From positions 18,426,378-18,490,377 of the forward strand of contig CM060855.1 in assembly GCA_030737835.1 (NCBI GenBank): a stretch of 64,000 nt of DNA. Reading direction: 5' to 3'. The first letter of the stretch is position 1, and every line of letters begins with the position of its first letter. A program made the position numbers and the translations under genes. Source of the stretch: Acorus gramineus (Eukaryota > Streptophyta > Magnoliopsida > Acorales > Acoraceae). This document shows positions 1 through 12,940 of this stretch, one piece after another. The notes beneath the pieces were generated by a model that was not told the DNA's origin, ran no database searches, and was given only the letters and a program-made list of their open reading frames with translations.

Positions 1-370
1 TAATAGGGGCATGGGCGAGATTTTTCGAACATTATTGAAAACATAATATAAAACCCTATATAATTTGTTAAAAATGTAAAAAATCTTTTATACGTGAAGA
101 TTTTACAGCTCCGGATAGATTATGAAACTCTATCACGAAAATAATCATTTACATAAGATTGCTCATATTTTTAACACATTGTAGAGTTTTTTGGTCTATT
201 ATGTTTTAATTCAGGATTAATTAGATAAAATATTCGCATAATAATCTTAATCTGTAGATGAAAATTTAATTCAGGGGGCTATTAGGATTTACATGGTTGT
301 TTTCACGGGGTTATATAAACTTTTGGGAAAACTCAGGGGGTTATATGGATTTTACGCAATTTAGGGGGGG
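1..370. repeat. Foldback element, family F1, copy 1 (cut by window edge)
   Basis: The right part matches the copies at 16083-17006 and 36116-36553. Shared blocks include the motif TTATATGGATTTTA near the end (about 341-354), a second TTATATAAA block before it, and a central block carrying FTTTTTAACACATT-type sequence around 165-185. In the complete copies these blocks occur inverted at the other end. The left end lies outside the window. It is non-coding and non-autonomous. The superfamily is not certain because no target-site duplication can be read here. Confidence 0.6.
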
Positions 371-1110
371 GGGGGTTATTTAATATTAGACCACTCCAAA
401 TAACCTATTTATTTTTATACCATTGAAATATATAAAACTTATATATATTTATCATCCTAGTTAATTTTTATCCAAATTTTCATTAAAACCGTTAAAGTTT
501 TGAAGAAATGACTAAATTACCCTTCTTCTTTTTTATGCATATTTTACTTTACCAAATTGCATATTTTACTTTACCAAATACAATATTTATTAAAATAATT
601 TTTTTAAATTTTAATTAATATGAAAAAAAATAATTTCATCTAAAATTCAAAATCATAAAAATTAATCATACAAACTATTTATTAACAAAAATATAATAAT
701 TATTGATACTTACATTAATAAAAATGAAATAAAATTATTTTAAGAACGATTAATCATATATATTACAAAATGATAATTTTTAAAAAAAATATAGATCTTG
801 ATTGGAAGAAAAGGAAAAAAGGATAAAGTTGAATGGCTCACGATTGATTTGGAAAGAACATAAAATTAATTAGGTTATTATGTTTAATTATTTATATTAT
901 AAAATATCTTATATGTTAAGGTTATTTTTATCATTTTACTTCTTTATTAAGAAATTAACTATAGTTAAGGTTTATTTTGATTAAAAATAATAAAAGATGG
1001 CATGTTTTACATTAAGAAAAATTCTAATGATATAAAAATAAATACGTTATTTGTATTTATATAAAAATAAATATTATATTTTTTAATGGTATACATTAAA
1101 AATAAAAATA
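371..1110. other. AT-rich upstream region of the RABC1-like gene
   Basis: Very AT-rich DNA with short A and T runs follows the foldback copy. No coding potential, RNA gene or recognisable element is visible. The part nearest the gene presumably holds its promoter, but I see no convincing TATA box. Confidence 0.5.
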
Positions 1111-1174
1111 AAAAAACTTGTTATAATCTCTCTTGCTTCCGGTAATGGCGATCGAATCTCATCCGACTCAGCAG

Positions 1175-1265
1175 TTGATACTCTCTCTCTCTCTCTCTGA
1201 ACACATTCTCTAGAAATTTCAAGAAATCACAGGTACTCTCTCTCTGTCTCTCTTTCTCTCTCTCC
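1175..1265 (+). repeat. CT microsatellite blocks in the RABC1-like 5' leader
   Basis: Two pyrimidine blocks of CT dinucleotides (about 1178-1198 and 1232-1264) lie 100 to 190 bases before the start codon. CT-rich leaders are common in plant housekeeping genes. A short upstream ORF (1307-1327, MQSLRL then stop) sits between these blocks and the main ATG, in a different frame. Whether it is translated cannot be told from sequence. Confidence 0.6.
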
Positions 1266-1361
1266 GTGTCTGAATCGATTCTTGCCTTCACTGATTGGGA
1301 CTTCAAATGCAGTCTCTTCGTCTTTGATTCCTCTTCGATTGGATCTGACGGTGGACGATCG

Positions 1362-4300
1362 ATGGATTCGTCTTCGTCGAGTCAACCGGATTTCGATTAC
1401 CTGTTCAAGCTTCTCCTGATAGGGGATTCGGGGGTGGGCAAGAGCAGTCTCCTCCTCAGCTTCACCTCCGACACCTTCGAAGACCTCTCGCCGACCATCG
1501 GTAATACAAAAAAAATCTCATCTTTTTTGTGTTTTGCGTGATTTGCGTTTGGTAAATGTTGTGTTTTGAGTGCTAAAGGTGTAAGCTTTGATGGGTTTGT
1601 ATGAATTTCTATGCCTATCGTGAAGTATGTTATAGAGATAATACTTGAGAATGCTGTTGTTTGTTGATGCATGTTCGCTTTATATGTGAAAAGTACACCT
1701 TTTGGAACTCTAATTTACCCAAAAAGGGGTTTCATGTATGTGGGACTGCTTAAGGAGACTTGTTTTGTAACGTGTTATGTGGTGGAAATGTTGGATTATG
1801 TATTGAATGCTTCACAATGCTCTCTACTTTTCGATATCGGGTTAATTGTGAGAACTTTGGTTTCAGATATTATTGTGCCAGAAATAACTTATTGAAAACT
1901 TAGAATCGACCAAACTTGATTAATTTATGAAATGATGCTCTTTGCTTTAATCTCTCTGGTCATAGTGGATTTTGATGGAGAGATGTTATTTTTTTTTATA
2001 TATATTTTGCATCGCCATTACGATGTACACTTTGAGAAGATCGTCCTCCTGGGTATGGATTCTCAATCTATTCCATTATTATCCCATATACATTTTAGAA
2101 TTTGGTTGTTCCTGTGAAGAAATTTTATTGGAGAGAATCGCATTTCATTAATATGACGCTACTTCACATTTTGGTTTTTCACTAGCAACGCTTTGTTTTA
2201 ATAATTGTTTATCTTTTAGGTGTGGATTTTAAGGTGAAAATGGTCACAGTCGGTGGGAAGAAGTTGAAGCTTGCCATCTGGGACACAGGTGAACTGCCGG
2301 CCTATTGCTTAGAAAAATCACGGATATTGGTCTTTTGAATTTCAAATAGAATTTTTTTTCATTGATCTGTAATTTTTTTTTCTAGACATTTTTGTTAGGA
2401 GTATTAGGTTATGAGCTTTGAATTACACAACATTGCTTGACATAAAGTTATTTCAGGTCAATCATACATGATACTAACTTTGGGTATTTGAGAAGAATAC
2501 CATATGAGTGTTGTACAGAATAACTTAAACTCATTTCAGGTACTATGCAAAGAACTTTATGAAACCTATGGAGATTTATAGAAGATGAAACAGCATGAGC
2601 TGACTTTTTATAGGACAAAAAGTAAAAACAGCATGAGCTGACTTTTTATAGGACAAAAAGTAAAAAACTGTCTGATATGAAGCCGAACAAGATAAACTCA
2701 CCTTTTCTTCATCTAAATTTTCATCAACCAAAGTGATCCCCACATGGTGGGGTGCTAGGAAGGAAGATTCTAGATGCAGACCTAACCTTTGGCATTTTTG
2801 ACCGCTTTCGGGATTGCACCTAGGATTTTGTCATGTAGTCCAAGCACTTCACCGTTTCTCTAGGCAATGGTCTCCTGTTCTGTATAGACTATGGAGAATA
2901 TATTGGCATGTGTTTTGGGTTCAACAATAATGGCTTCTGTCTTCTACATATCCTCCACAGATTTCATTCTAGTATCCTCATCCAGATCTGTTTACATGAA
3001 TAATTATCAACGCTTTACTCTCAACTGCATTAAAATCAGACTTTTCAACTTCTGCATACATTGAGGTTGTAGCAGTGTTTAAAGGTTATGGGTCTATTGT
3101 GGTTCACAAGAAAGTGATTAAAATTATTTTCTTATTTCTATGATTTGGGATTTTCCTCAAATCGTTCTTTTGTAATTTTATTGGAGATCCCTCGTCTCCT
3201 TTTGTTCGGGGGCTTTTAATCAATAAAAGTTCCTATCTTTATTCAAAGAAAAAAAAAAGGATTGGGAATCATTATCTTCGTCAGCTTGGGACGAATACAT
3301 GTTGTACGATACACATGATATGCATGAAGAATTGCATGATTCTCTTGTTATTATCTGATCCTGTTATTTAGCTTACCCAGTTTGCATTTTGGATTTTTAA
3401 ATTGATTATGTCCATGTTTTGTAGTGGTGAAGTTAGCGATGCATGTTAGAAGAGGATCCCATGCAATCAATGGTTAGAAAGAAAAAAATGGTCTAACAAA
3501 TGTAAGCCTATTTCCCGGTTCGGGTTTTATCTCTTCTATATATTAATATACAAGGGCGAAGGCCAACTTCTTCTCAAAAATAAATGTAAGCCTATATAAA
3601 TTTTTCTTTAAAATAACTTAAATGTTTTTTTAAAAGTTTATATTTAAAAAAACTCAAGTCTAATATTAGCGTTGATCAGTAATTCTAATGTGAGATCATC
3701 TCTTCCAGCTTCCTAGTTCCACATAAGAAAATGCCAATTTTTTTTCCGGTCAGACCAATAGATATAAAATATTCATTCTTTAATCAGAGCAAAATTAAAA
3801 TGCAGGGTTTCTGGTGTAAATAGTAAATCCTATAAATTTGGAGCAAAGTTAGGAAAGTGTAAAATGTTTCTCATCATGTCATGATGCTCATCCCATCATA
3901 TTGCTGCAATTTTGCAGTACATATTATAACACTCATTCAACAAAAAGTCTCTCCCAAGTTGCAACATGTAATTATACCATACGTGAGCATTATACTCCTT
4001 GATACAACTTGTATGATAGAACCAATGCACCCCAACTATATATTATACTTTGATCCCTCTCATACTAATTATGTTGGATGAATGTGAAGATCTGGCAAAG
4101 GAGTGTTTGAACCAAGATATTATATTGGACTTCAGATAGATGATTAAGCACTGGTCTGGTAGGCATATGAGATGAATAATAACTGCGCCAATATGATGAC
4201 AAACAGAGTGGCATTTAACCTCGGTTTTTGGTGGTTGAAAATATTGTAAGATGGGTTTGTGGATTTTTGGAATTGGATTAGAGTTGTTTTTTTTTCATGA

Positions 4301-7300
4301 ATTACAGTTGTAGTAAATTGTTGGAGAATCATACCTGTATGATCAGAGCTTAATAATCTCATTGTAAGCAGTGGTATTTTGCTAATAATGTAGACAAGAT
4401 ATGATTTTTGGCTTCGTTAACAAGAGACGATGGCTTGCTACTTCTTTGCTAACACTACCGGCTTGTAGCCGATCTTCAACCATTAGCATCCTGAGTAAAC
4501 CAGTATCTGAGTAAAGTAGTAGATGATTGTCCCTCATCCATTTAAAAATAATGAAGCATGAAGTATAGTGGCATAGTAGACTATATTTGAAGCTGAGACC
4601 AATTTGCTAGCAGCATAGTATCCAATCAATTAGAATATAGTAGATCTTCTATAATTTTCCATATACATGGAGCATTATATGAGTCATTGAGGAAGCGAGT
4701 ATATAACTGAATTTTAAAATTTTGTTGTTACTTTGTAATATCTTGTAATTCTTTAATCAAGCTTTGAAACTTTTGGTACATTTGGAATTTTCTGTAGATA
4801 AACATTACCAATATTCCGATTTTGTTATAGTATGACTTGCATGCTTATATAAGATCATTTATTGGAAGATTGGTTACCATCCAGTAATTTTTTGTCTTCT
4901 ATTTTATAACAAATTATGGATTTGAGGTGTCTAGTTTCTCTGACCTGGCATATATTATCTAATAACTACAAGGAGAAATTTTATGCAATTGAAATATGTG
5001 AATATCATTAGTTGTTTTTCAATTATATGCTGATTGGTTGATTGCAAATGTTAAATTAGTTGAGTTTTTCTGTATTGTAGCTGGACAAGAACGGTTCAGA
5101 ACATTAACGAGTTCATACTACAGAGGAGCACAGGGGGTTATAATGGGTATGTTTTCTAATCTGATTCTTCTTACATCCTGATGAAGAACAGCCAAGAATT
5201 TCTGATACATATGTATTTTGTGTTCCTTTTTTATATCGAGAATCTTCATGTACTTTATGAACATATTTATGATTCTCTTTGAATATTTTTAAGTATTTTG
5301 TTTTTCACAAATCAGCAATTAAATGGTATTTTTCTCGATTTTGGACAAGTACTGCATTTGTTTGCATAATTTTTCAAATGATTTTATGCATTGTAGCATC
5401 AAGAAGGGGTGTCATGAAGGATTGGAGCCAGTCTGATTTGAGGGCTTTTAGGCCTTCATACTCTCTCACTTGGCCTGTACAATTATAAAACCCATCTCTT
5501 TCCCAAAGAAAATACAATTATAGAAATAACCCACAATTCCCAGTATGGTCATACTATTGGTCATTCAGTACGTTTATAGCAATATATTAGGAAATAATAA
5601 AATGAAGCACTAAGATGCACTTGAGCTCATATTAGCAAAAGCTCTATGCAGAGTTTTTGTGTCGTGTTGACTGAAGGGCGTGGATTTGTGTTAAAACCAT
5701 GGAAAAGTTGTAGCTTACTAACTTGTCAACATGGCTGAACTGGGGGATGTATACTTAGTTGGACCCCTCCCCCCTTCCCGCCTCGTCTTTCTTTTTCCCT
5801 TTCTTTTTTGCATTGTTTCTCTTCAGGCAGATTCCATATCCACAGTTTTTACTGTGGAGCTTTATACCAGAAGACAATTTGGTTGTAGACTCCCTCCTCT
5901 CTCTCAAAAGAAGAACTTTTATTATATGTTATTAAAATAGAGCCAAATTAAAAATCCGTTATTTTTCTTTTATTTATTGATGCACAAGTGGCATGCCATT
6001 GTTTTTCCTGGTTCTGTGTTTGAGTGAATGAATGGATCAAGGATATCATCCCTCTGTCTAAAGAAAACTGTTTTATTTATTGTTGTACAAGTGGCATGCA
6101 ATGCGATATCTCATTTTGATTTATGATCTTGCCGTCTTGGTTTGACTTATACATTCAATATTAAGAGCCAATGCTTAGGGCATTAGTAAAATCCTTGGGT
6201 TAATAGGTTAAAGCCTGGTTGAGAGTGGCCGCTTTGTGTAAAAAAATGTCAAAGGTTAAGACCTTATCTAGTTCCTCCCCTCCCGGCACCCTGCTATACG
6301 TGGGAGTACCACCTCTGAGTGATGGCCTTTTTCTAACAATAAAATATATTCTCACTTGTTGTTTCAGATAGAAATCTGTCTTCTAAAAAATCATGATATG
6401 TAATTAACATGTTTTGTTTTTATTCTAAAGACTATGTGCTAATCTTCAGTGTTCCTTTGATTGATTGTTATAGTATATGATGTAACACGACGTGAAACAT
6501 TTACCAATTTGTCGGATGTGTGGGCTAAGGAATTGGATCTCTATTTGACCAATCAAGACTGCATCAAGATGCTTGTTGGAAATAAAGTTGATAAGGTATT
6601 TCTTTGCCAGAATGTATCATGACATTAATATAAAAATGGAAGAAAGCATGATAAATTAAGGATGCATGGACTGAACTAAATTGTGAAGGGATTTAAGAAG
6701 ATGCAAGAATAAATCCTTTCTCAATAAGAAGCCGAATTCTCTGAATCAAAAGTGTAGTATTCTCATGTGTGTTTTTTTTATTCCTATGCAAACTTGGTGT
6801 ATGGCTGCTTGCTTCAATTAGATTTTAATGAAGTAAGATAATTATAAGAAATGAGTGGATGTCAGAACCTTGCTCGAAAGACATGTTGGGAGACATGTTG
6901 GGAACATATGGGAGACATGTTGGAGATGCTTGATGAAAACTTTTCCCCACATCAATGACACATTGATGACATGTATCATGTATGTAACATCAAGAAAACA
7001 ATTTTTTTTTTATATAAAAAGAACATAATTTAAATGGATTAAATTATTACTTTTCCTAACATCATATACCATTATATATCTAAAGAAAATCATAATGTAA
7101 TAGGGGTGTAGTGTTTTATATAAACTTGTTGAACCTAGTGCTATGAAAAAAGACTAGTGTGTTTAAAATCACAAAATAATCTTTTTTAGATTTTAAATGT
7201 GGTGAATAATATTATATACTTCAAATTGAGTTGATAAGAGGTTCCCTTTTTGTTAAGTTATAAGAGGTTATTTGGTTTGACATTGATTTTAACTATATTT

Positions 7301-9630
7301 TCTAGATATATTTTTTTTGGGGATTTTAAGTCCCTATAAATATGCCTATTTAGGGATCGATCCCTCCCTTATTCATATTTCTTTTTAAGTCCTCAACTTC
7401 AACCGCCTATTTTGTTTTTAGTCCCTCCGCCAAACGTCCGTCCATGTACTGTTAGTTTGTGAAAGTGATTTTTATTTTTAAGTCCATGTAAACTATGTTA
7501 TTTAATGATCCAGTTCTTCCCTTCTTCATATTTCATTTTAAGTCTCCAACTTCAAATGTTTTTTTCTTATTAGTCCATGAACAAAATGTCTATATGATTT
7601 TATAAGTATTTTGATTTTTGAAACTTGAAACTGAAAATCCCTTTTTTTAAACTATTCATTGAGCATTGATATTGCATTAAATGCAGTTGGACATTTTTAG
7701 TTGGAAGAAAAACTAAAATTATCAGGGTCATTATCAATATTAAAGATGTATATGTTTATAAAAAATTTCATATTTCAATGGACAACAACTTTCTATTTTT
7801 CTACAAGCATAAAACACAATGAAACCTCACATTTGTAGTCTTGTAGACGAAATCATAAACAATCCCTCATCTGGGGGCAATCCTATAATTGCTTCCAAAT
7901 TCCAGAAATTTTTATTAGGGTGAGAAAATCCCAATACAGGTTAGGGATTATACTTTAAATAAAGGAAATGGATAAAGGAATTCAGTGGACAAATTGGTAG
8001 TGGGCTTTATGCCTTCTTTTATTTTACAATAAAAGAGTAATGACAACACTTTTCCCTATGATGTCCGGCATGTTGTTCGGTATCGGGAAAAGTCGCTCCC
8101 CCTCCATTTCGCGTCAAAGGGGTCTGTTTCAAGGACACGTTGGGTTCATGCCTTCAACATGTTGGGAAACTTAAAACCATGATTACAAGTTTATCTCATC
8201 TAATTAAACCAAGACATTGTAAACTTGTGTGAAATAAAATTACATGATGCAATGTGATTTCTATATTTTCTTCAGGAGGGTGAAAGGGTTGTTACAAAGA
8301 AAGAGGGAATAGACTTTGCTCGGGAGTATGGATGTCTGTTCCTTGAATGCAGTGCAAAAACTCGAGTCAACGTAGAGCAATGTTTTGAAGAGCTCGTCTT
8401 GAAGGTATAAATTGTACCATGATATTTTCTTCATTTTCATGTTTGTCATACATGTTTGTTTGATCATTGTCTGTTTTTTGTGATGAATTTTTTTTGGACA
8501 AACATCTAGTTACCAAAAATATGATTAAAAATTTGACCTAAAGCAATAATAAACATGGCAATTCATCCTTCCAAACCCCTCCCAAAAGTGACAGGATGAC
8601 ATATCCCATTTTGATTGGTTTAAAATGTGATGGGATAAAAAATTGTTCAAGTTTTTTGTCACAGGATCAACACTTTTCTTTTTTTTTTGGCTTTTCTTCT
8701 GCATTTATCAAATCATCATTGGGTTGTGGGTGGTAGGGTACAGATTAGTGATACATTGCATTAATATTTGTAAGGCATTGATGACAGGTAGTCATTAGTT
8801 ACATTCATTTTTGAGGTATCATTTACCCTTAAAGAAGGATAGTGCATTACAGTCTTCAATTTAGCATCGTGAACACCAGAAATTCATATTCGGAACATAT
8901 TATGTTATTATTCTGCAGGTCATGCACATTATGGATTTGTATGCTATTATTGCTCCCCTCCAGGCTTTCTCTAATCTAGGAAATTGCCTGGGCTGAGGAA
9001 CATTGTTCTCTATCACATCACAGGACTAAGTTTCTTGCTCATCTTTTGGGGTTGTCAGTATATTATTATGCTAACTCGCACAGGGCTCTCTTTAGGTAGA
9101 TCCATGCGTTTGCTCTGCATAAGTCTCTTAAGTCAGAATTCTCCCCGGATAACCTAACGCTCAGGGTTTTTAGGTGATTTTGTGCATCATGTTTTTCCCA
9201 GCTAATGGACTTCCTTGTCACCCCCAAAAAAAAAAATGCTGAAATCACAATTGATGAATTGTTTGAATTCAAGGAATGATGGGAGTTCTTGGAAATAGTC
9301 ATATGCTGTAGCCTAATAAGATTTTATCTAATATTGATACACATAAGACTTGCAAAGATTCTATTGCCTATTATTTCTATTTTTATGTGCAATTGTCGGA
9401 CGATTATCTATTTTGTTGGATAAAAATAGTAAGCTGAAAATATATATTATAACCCATTGATTTGTGATGTATTCCTATATGTATTTGTTATTCAAGTGTA
9501 TAACAATCTGTAATGAATGTAGATATTGGATACACCCAGTCTCTTGGCAGAGGGATCAAAAGGTGTGCAGAGAAACATATTCAAGCAAAAGCCTCCAGAA
9601 TCAGATGCCCCAACCAGCGGCTGTTGTTGA
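1362..9630 (+). CDS. RABC1: Rab GTPase, RABC1/Rab18-type
   Basis: Small Ras-family GTPase that switches membrane-trafficking steps; plant RABC proteins are the Rab18 group. Six coding exons with GT-AG introns: 1362-1500, 2220-2288, 5081-5146, 6474-6595, 8276-8404 and 9523-9630, giving 210 aa. The P-loop GDSGVGKSS is at residues 21-29, the switch I threonine is T45 in SPTIG, WDTAGQE is at 67-73, NKVD at 128-131 and SAK at 158-160. The chain ends in GCC, a double-cysteine geranylgeranylation signal for membrane anchoring. [15 protein letters not shown] and the NKVDK...[16 protein letters not shown] stretch match Arabidopsis RABC1 as I remember it. The start was chosen because the serine-rich lead followed by [14 protein letters not shown] has the family's normal length. 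Intron 2 is 2.8 kb and contains a 70-bp retro-insertion. No key residue is missing, so the gene looks intact. Confidence 0.93.
2589..2664 (+). repeat. 38-bp tandem duplication in RABC1 intron 2
   Basis: Two adjacent, essentially identical 38-bp units, each beginning ACAGCATGAGCTGAC and carrying TTTTTATAGGACAAAAAG. The copies look identical, which suggests a recent slippage or unequal-exchange event. Confidence 0.8.
3150..3258 (+). mobile_element. Possible LINE 3' tail in RABC1 intron 2
   Basis: The segment ends with AATCAATAAAAGTTCC followed by a run of ten A residues. This is the look of the 3' end of a plant L1-type LINE or of a processed transcript. No reverse-transcriptase frame lies upstream, so it would be a strongly 5'-truncated copy. 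I could not define a target-site duplication. Confidence 0.3.
3512..3581 (+). mobile_element. 70-bp retro-insertion with 14-bp target-site duplication
   Basis: The 14-bp sequence AAATGTAAGCCTAT flanks this piece exactly (3498-3511 and 3582-3595). The insert ends in CTTCTTCTCAAAAAT, an A-rich tail, so it is a 5'-truncated LINE-type insertion in the sense direction of the gene. It lies in intron 2, away from the splice sites. Confidence 0.75.
7310..7620 (+). repeat. Two half-repeats of a foldback arm in RABC1 intron 4
   Basis: AAGTCCCTATAAA...GGATCGATCC...TTATTCATATTTC is followed about 160 bp later by a related block AAGTCCATGTAAAC...TTCTTCATATTTC. Both resemble the arms of the foldback elements at 41771-42046 and 46491-46737, but here they lie in direct orientation and no complete element can be drawn. 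Confidence 0.4.
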
Positions 9631-11005
9631 AACAGATCTTCGCCTTGGATCATCGATGAGGCTGATGAGAAGTCTACGAAGGTTGTGTTGGTGTTTTTTT
9701 TTTAAAAAAAAGTTATATGTTACTACTTCAGCCGATCCGACAATGCTGTCTTTTGAAGCTGCAAATTTCAGTCTTTCTCTACATCAATGTGCTATTTTTT
9801 TTCTCACTTTATTTGGCATGGTTTATGTACATGTTATCAATCCATTATATTATAACTTTATGGTCGTCCAAATTTCCTGTTACATAAATGTGACATTAAA
9901 CTTGCAGCACAGATTGTACTGAATGTTGGTTTGAGATAAACATTGGCTGGAGCCATTTTTGTGTGTTCTTTTCTGTTATCAATCTGTTATTTGTTACACG
10001 CAGTTCCAATTTTTAATTACATATGTGTACATATGTAATTTGTTAGATGGTGAGTTATGTGGAATTTTTTTAAATTTTATATGTATGTACATATGTGTAT
10101 GTGTGTGTAAATATATTGTATAGGCATTAAGTATGTGGCATCAAACCAATCAACTCACCAAACTCTTGTAATCCTGTAATCAATTGTAACAGTTTTTTGG
10201 ATTTTTTTGTTTGTGAAAAGGCATATTATTGTTAGATTCATGAATGAAAAACTCATTTTTATATGATCAAAAGTAATTTTTAACTTCCTTTTAATTTCTA
10301 GGATCACTGGGACATTTGGAAATCAAATTGGATTGAATATTATTTCTGTAAAAGTAAAATCTTTAAAAACTTTCCTATACCCCTGTTCAAACACAACCCA
10401 AACAAAAGCATTGGACTTGAAAAAGTGGCTTCATTAACATGCAGTGGTGGACCCAATGTTATTTTGAAGGGGGGCTTGAAGAAAAGCTGTTAAAAATACA
10501 AATTCAAAAGAGATGGAAAAACCATCCCACTTCCATTATGATGGAATGGATTTGGTCCCCTAAATTTTAGATTTAAATCCGGCTTATCCCTACCCAATGA
10601 AAATACAAGAGACTTGTGTTCTAAGTTTTTTTTTTCGAAACCAGTAGACCAAAGCAACCCAGATTATATTAATCAAATAACCTTGGGTTGATTGAGATAC
10701 AAAGAAGGGAAGAAGGAAAATAAAGATAGATAAAAAAGCCCTCTAAGATATTTGAAGTTTCATCCCATTAATCAATAAATAGACTATATATATCATTCAA
10801 AATTAAAATTAAAATGATTATACATAAATAAAACTATGTTGTAAATAAATTTAGCTCCATCATTTTTTTCTTTTTTTAAAATTGAAGATATAAGCATATA
10901 TCAAATAACATTATACAAAACAATGATCGAAGGTAATTATTTATTTAATTTTTTAAATTAAGAAAAAAATAAACAATTCTAAAATGTTTGAAAACCTTCT
11001 TAAAC
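9631..11005. other. RABC1 3' region and AT-rich intergenic DNA
   Basis: The first few hundred bases presumably hold the RABC1 3' UTR. From about 10430 come degenerate repeat-like pieces. One is a T run at 10626-10636 followed by A/G-rich sequence, which resembles the tail of a minus-strand LINE, but I could not find its target-site duplication. No gene is seen. Confidence 0.4.
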
Positions 11006-11009
11006 TTAA

Positions 11010-11360
11010 GGGCTAGTTTGACAATGTGATAAGTACAAGGATAATGAGATAAGTTTTGGGATAAGTGGGAGGAGAACAACTTATCTAATTTGTTATAAAA
11101 AATCATCGGGATAAAATGTGAAAAGTTTTTTTGCTTAATAAATTTATTTATTTTTTATTTCATGATCAAATCTTCTCATATCAACAGAGGTAAGACTCGA
11201 GCTCAAGACCCATCGGTGCCAAAAGATGGATAAGTTAAAATGTATGTGTGTGGTTAAAATGTGAAAAATTGTTTTGATTTTAAAATGAAAATAAAGACTT
11301 AGTTTCCATTTAAAAGATGGAATAACACTCATATCCATTTTTATTCCTTTTTAATGAATA
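11010..11360 (+). mobile_element. MITE family X, copy X1, carrying a SINE-like insertion
   Basis: It begins GGGCTAGTTTGACAATG and continues with GGGAGGAGAACAACTTATC. The same blocks occur on the opposite strand at the right end of copy X2 (11365-11653). A 130-bp insertion interrupts it at 11125-11254. The right end is approximate. It is non-coding. Confidence 0.5.
11125..11254 (-). mobile_element. SINE-like insertion with 13-bp target-site duplication
   Basis: The sequence TAAAATGTGAAAA flanks the insert on both sides (11112-11124 and 11255-11267). The insert starts with a T run on the plus strand, so the element is on the minus strand with an A tail. On that strand it contains GAGCTCGAGTCTTAC, resembling a Pol III box B (GGTTCGANTCC). 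Length and structure fit a tRNA-derived plant SINE; the family is unknown. Confidence 0.6.
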
Positions 11361-11364
11361 CAAT

Positions 11365-11653
11365 GAGCTAGTTTGGTAAGGGGCTACGGTTTTATGGATT
11401 AATTTTATATGATAAAAATTCTATCAATTTTGTCACTACTCACATTTTCAAAATTAAGACAAAAAGTGGGGAGAAATATTATTCCACCCTTTAAGTGGAA
11501 CAAAAAAATTCCATTTTTATTTCAAAATCAGAATAATAGTCCGTACATTATCCCGATTATTTATTATATCAAATAGGATAAATTGTTCTCCCTCACTTAT
11601 TTCCATAATTATTCTTGATCACATCACTTATCCCCTTGCTAAACCAGCTCAAT
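11365..11653 (-). mobile_element. MITE family X, copy X2
   Basis: Terminal inverted repeats are readable: GAGCTAGTTTGGTAAGGGG at the left and, on the opposite strand at the right, GAGCTGGTTTAGCAAGGGG. A three-base AAT flanks both ends and may be the target duplication. This is close to, but not, the TWA of PIF/Harbinger elements, so the superfamily is left open. It lies next to X1 in the opposite direction. Confidence 0.65.
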
Positions 11654-11659
11654 AAGTAT

Positions 11660-12940
11660 AAAATTGATAGATTTTTCTTTGGCGAAATTAATCAGGGGTA
11701 TCTGGGTATACCCATGTATTTATTAACCATTAGTCCCTGGAATGTTTTAAGTTTTTTTTTAAGTCCCTTAGTTAGTGATGACAATATAATAATGTACACT
11801 CACCAATCTATCATTTGTGCAAATCCAGGAACATTCTTGATAGAGTTGTACTCTATGAATTAATGGTCTTTCAATCCCCACCAGTAGATGTGCAAATCCA
11901 GGAACATTCTTTATAGAGTTGTACTCTAGGAATTAATGGTCTTTCAAATTCCCAACCAACAAATGCCAATGATAACACCCTTTGATATCTGAGAGGACAT
12001 GCATAAAAACCATGTCAATGTCCCTCAATAATTCAGTGGTGCATCCCTTGAAGTATCAAGACAATGTACTCATGTAAGCTTCGACCGACACGGCATCCGC
12101 TAACAGGGGATCATTGTTATAGGCCTTCTACACATTATGACAACAAAAATGGTAGATGTCAGTAAGACTATGCATGCATTGCCATATACGACGTGATAGG
12201 AGAAGACAGTTCTTCAAGGACAGCATAATATATATTCAAAATCTATCATAAGTGCTAAAGTTAGATGACTTATTAACCATACACATTACCATATTGTAAA
12301 TATTCACTCACTTCATCCTCCAATTCTGACTTGAAGAGCATATGCACCAGTATAGGGCTCTACAATGGATGTCTTCAATGTACATCATGCATATAGGTAC
12401 TTGTTAACAATGTACATCAAATTAAAAGAACTAGTTCAAATGCACATATATACCTTGTGATTGACTGTGACCAAAACTCATTAATCAACTCGATCTTCGA
12501 CAGATAAGAATCTCTTTCCTTGATAATTTCTTCATTTCTCTATGAGGGCCTGCACATTATAATGTATGAATAATGATTATACTCCATTGCTTAAGTTATG
12601 AACCTTTAAGCTATAGTTTTTTTTGCTTATCTGTCTCTTTGAGAATTTATATGTTACTTTGGCCATCGCTTTTCTCCTTTGGGGGGGGGGGAGAGGGGAT
12701 CGGCCAAATTATCCAAGGACTTGGGCAACTTCTTTTTCAGTGATCCCTTAAAGTATGGTGACTGAGGCAACATGAGATGAGGTTATACTTCTCCTCTTTG
12801 TTCTCTCAATATATATAGGAGGCCATTTTTTGCACCTTCTAAAATAATCCTGACTAAAGGGAGTGACAAATAAGTCTGTCCGCTGGGAGCTCCCCACCTG
12901 ACCCATCTCCACCATCACCACTAATAAAATCAAAGTCACA
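11660..12940. other. Intergenic DNA of unknown origin with a 72-bp tandem repeat
   Basis: Two copies of a 59-bp block starting GTGCAAATCCAGGAACATTC lie at 11818-11876 and 11890-11949. The rest has a mixed, gene-like composition but no frame longer than about 80 codons on either strand. It may be an old decayed transposon together with the acidic remnant at 12890-13135. No known domain is recognisable. A run of ten G residues sits at 12680-12689. Confidence 0.35.

Noticed and set aside
1266-1361. In-frame upstream extension of the RABC1 N-terminus
   Set aside because: It contains no ATG in frame, and the family's usual length starts at the ATG at 1362.
9464-9922. 152-codon plus-strand frame around RABC1 exon 6
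   Set aside because: It covers the last exon in a different frame; the spliced RABC1 frame ends properly with GCC.
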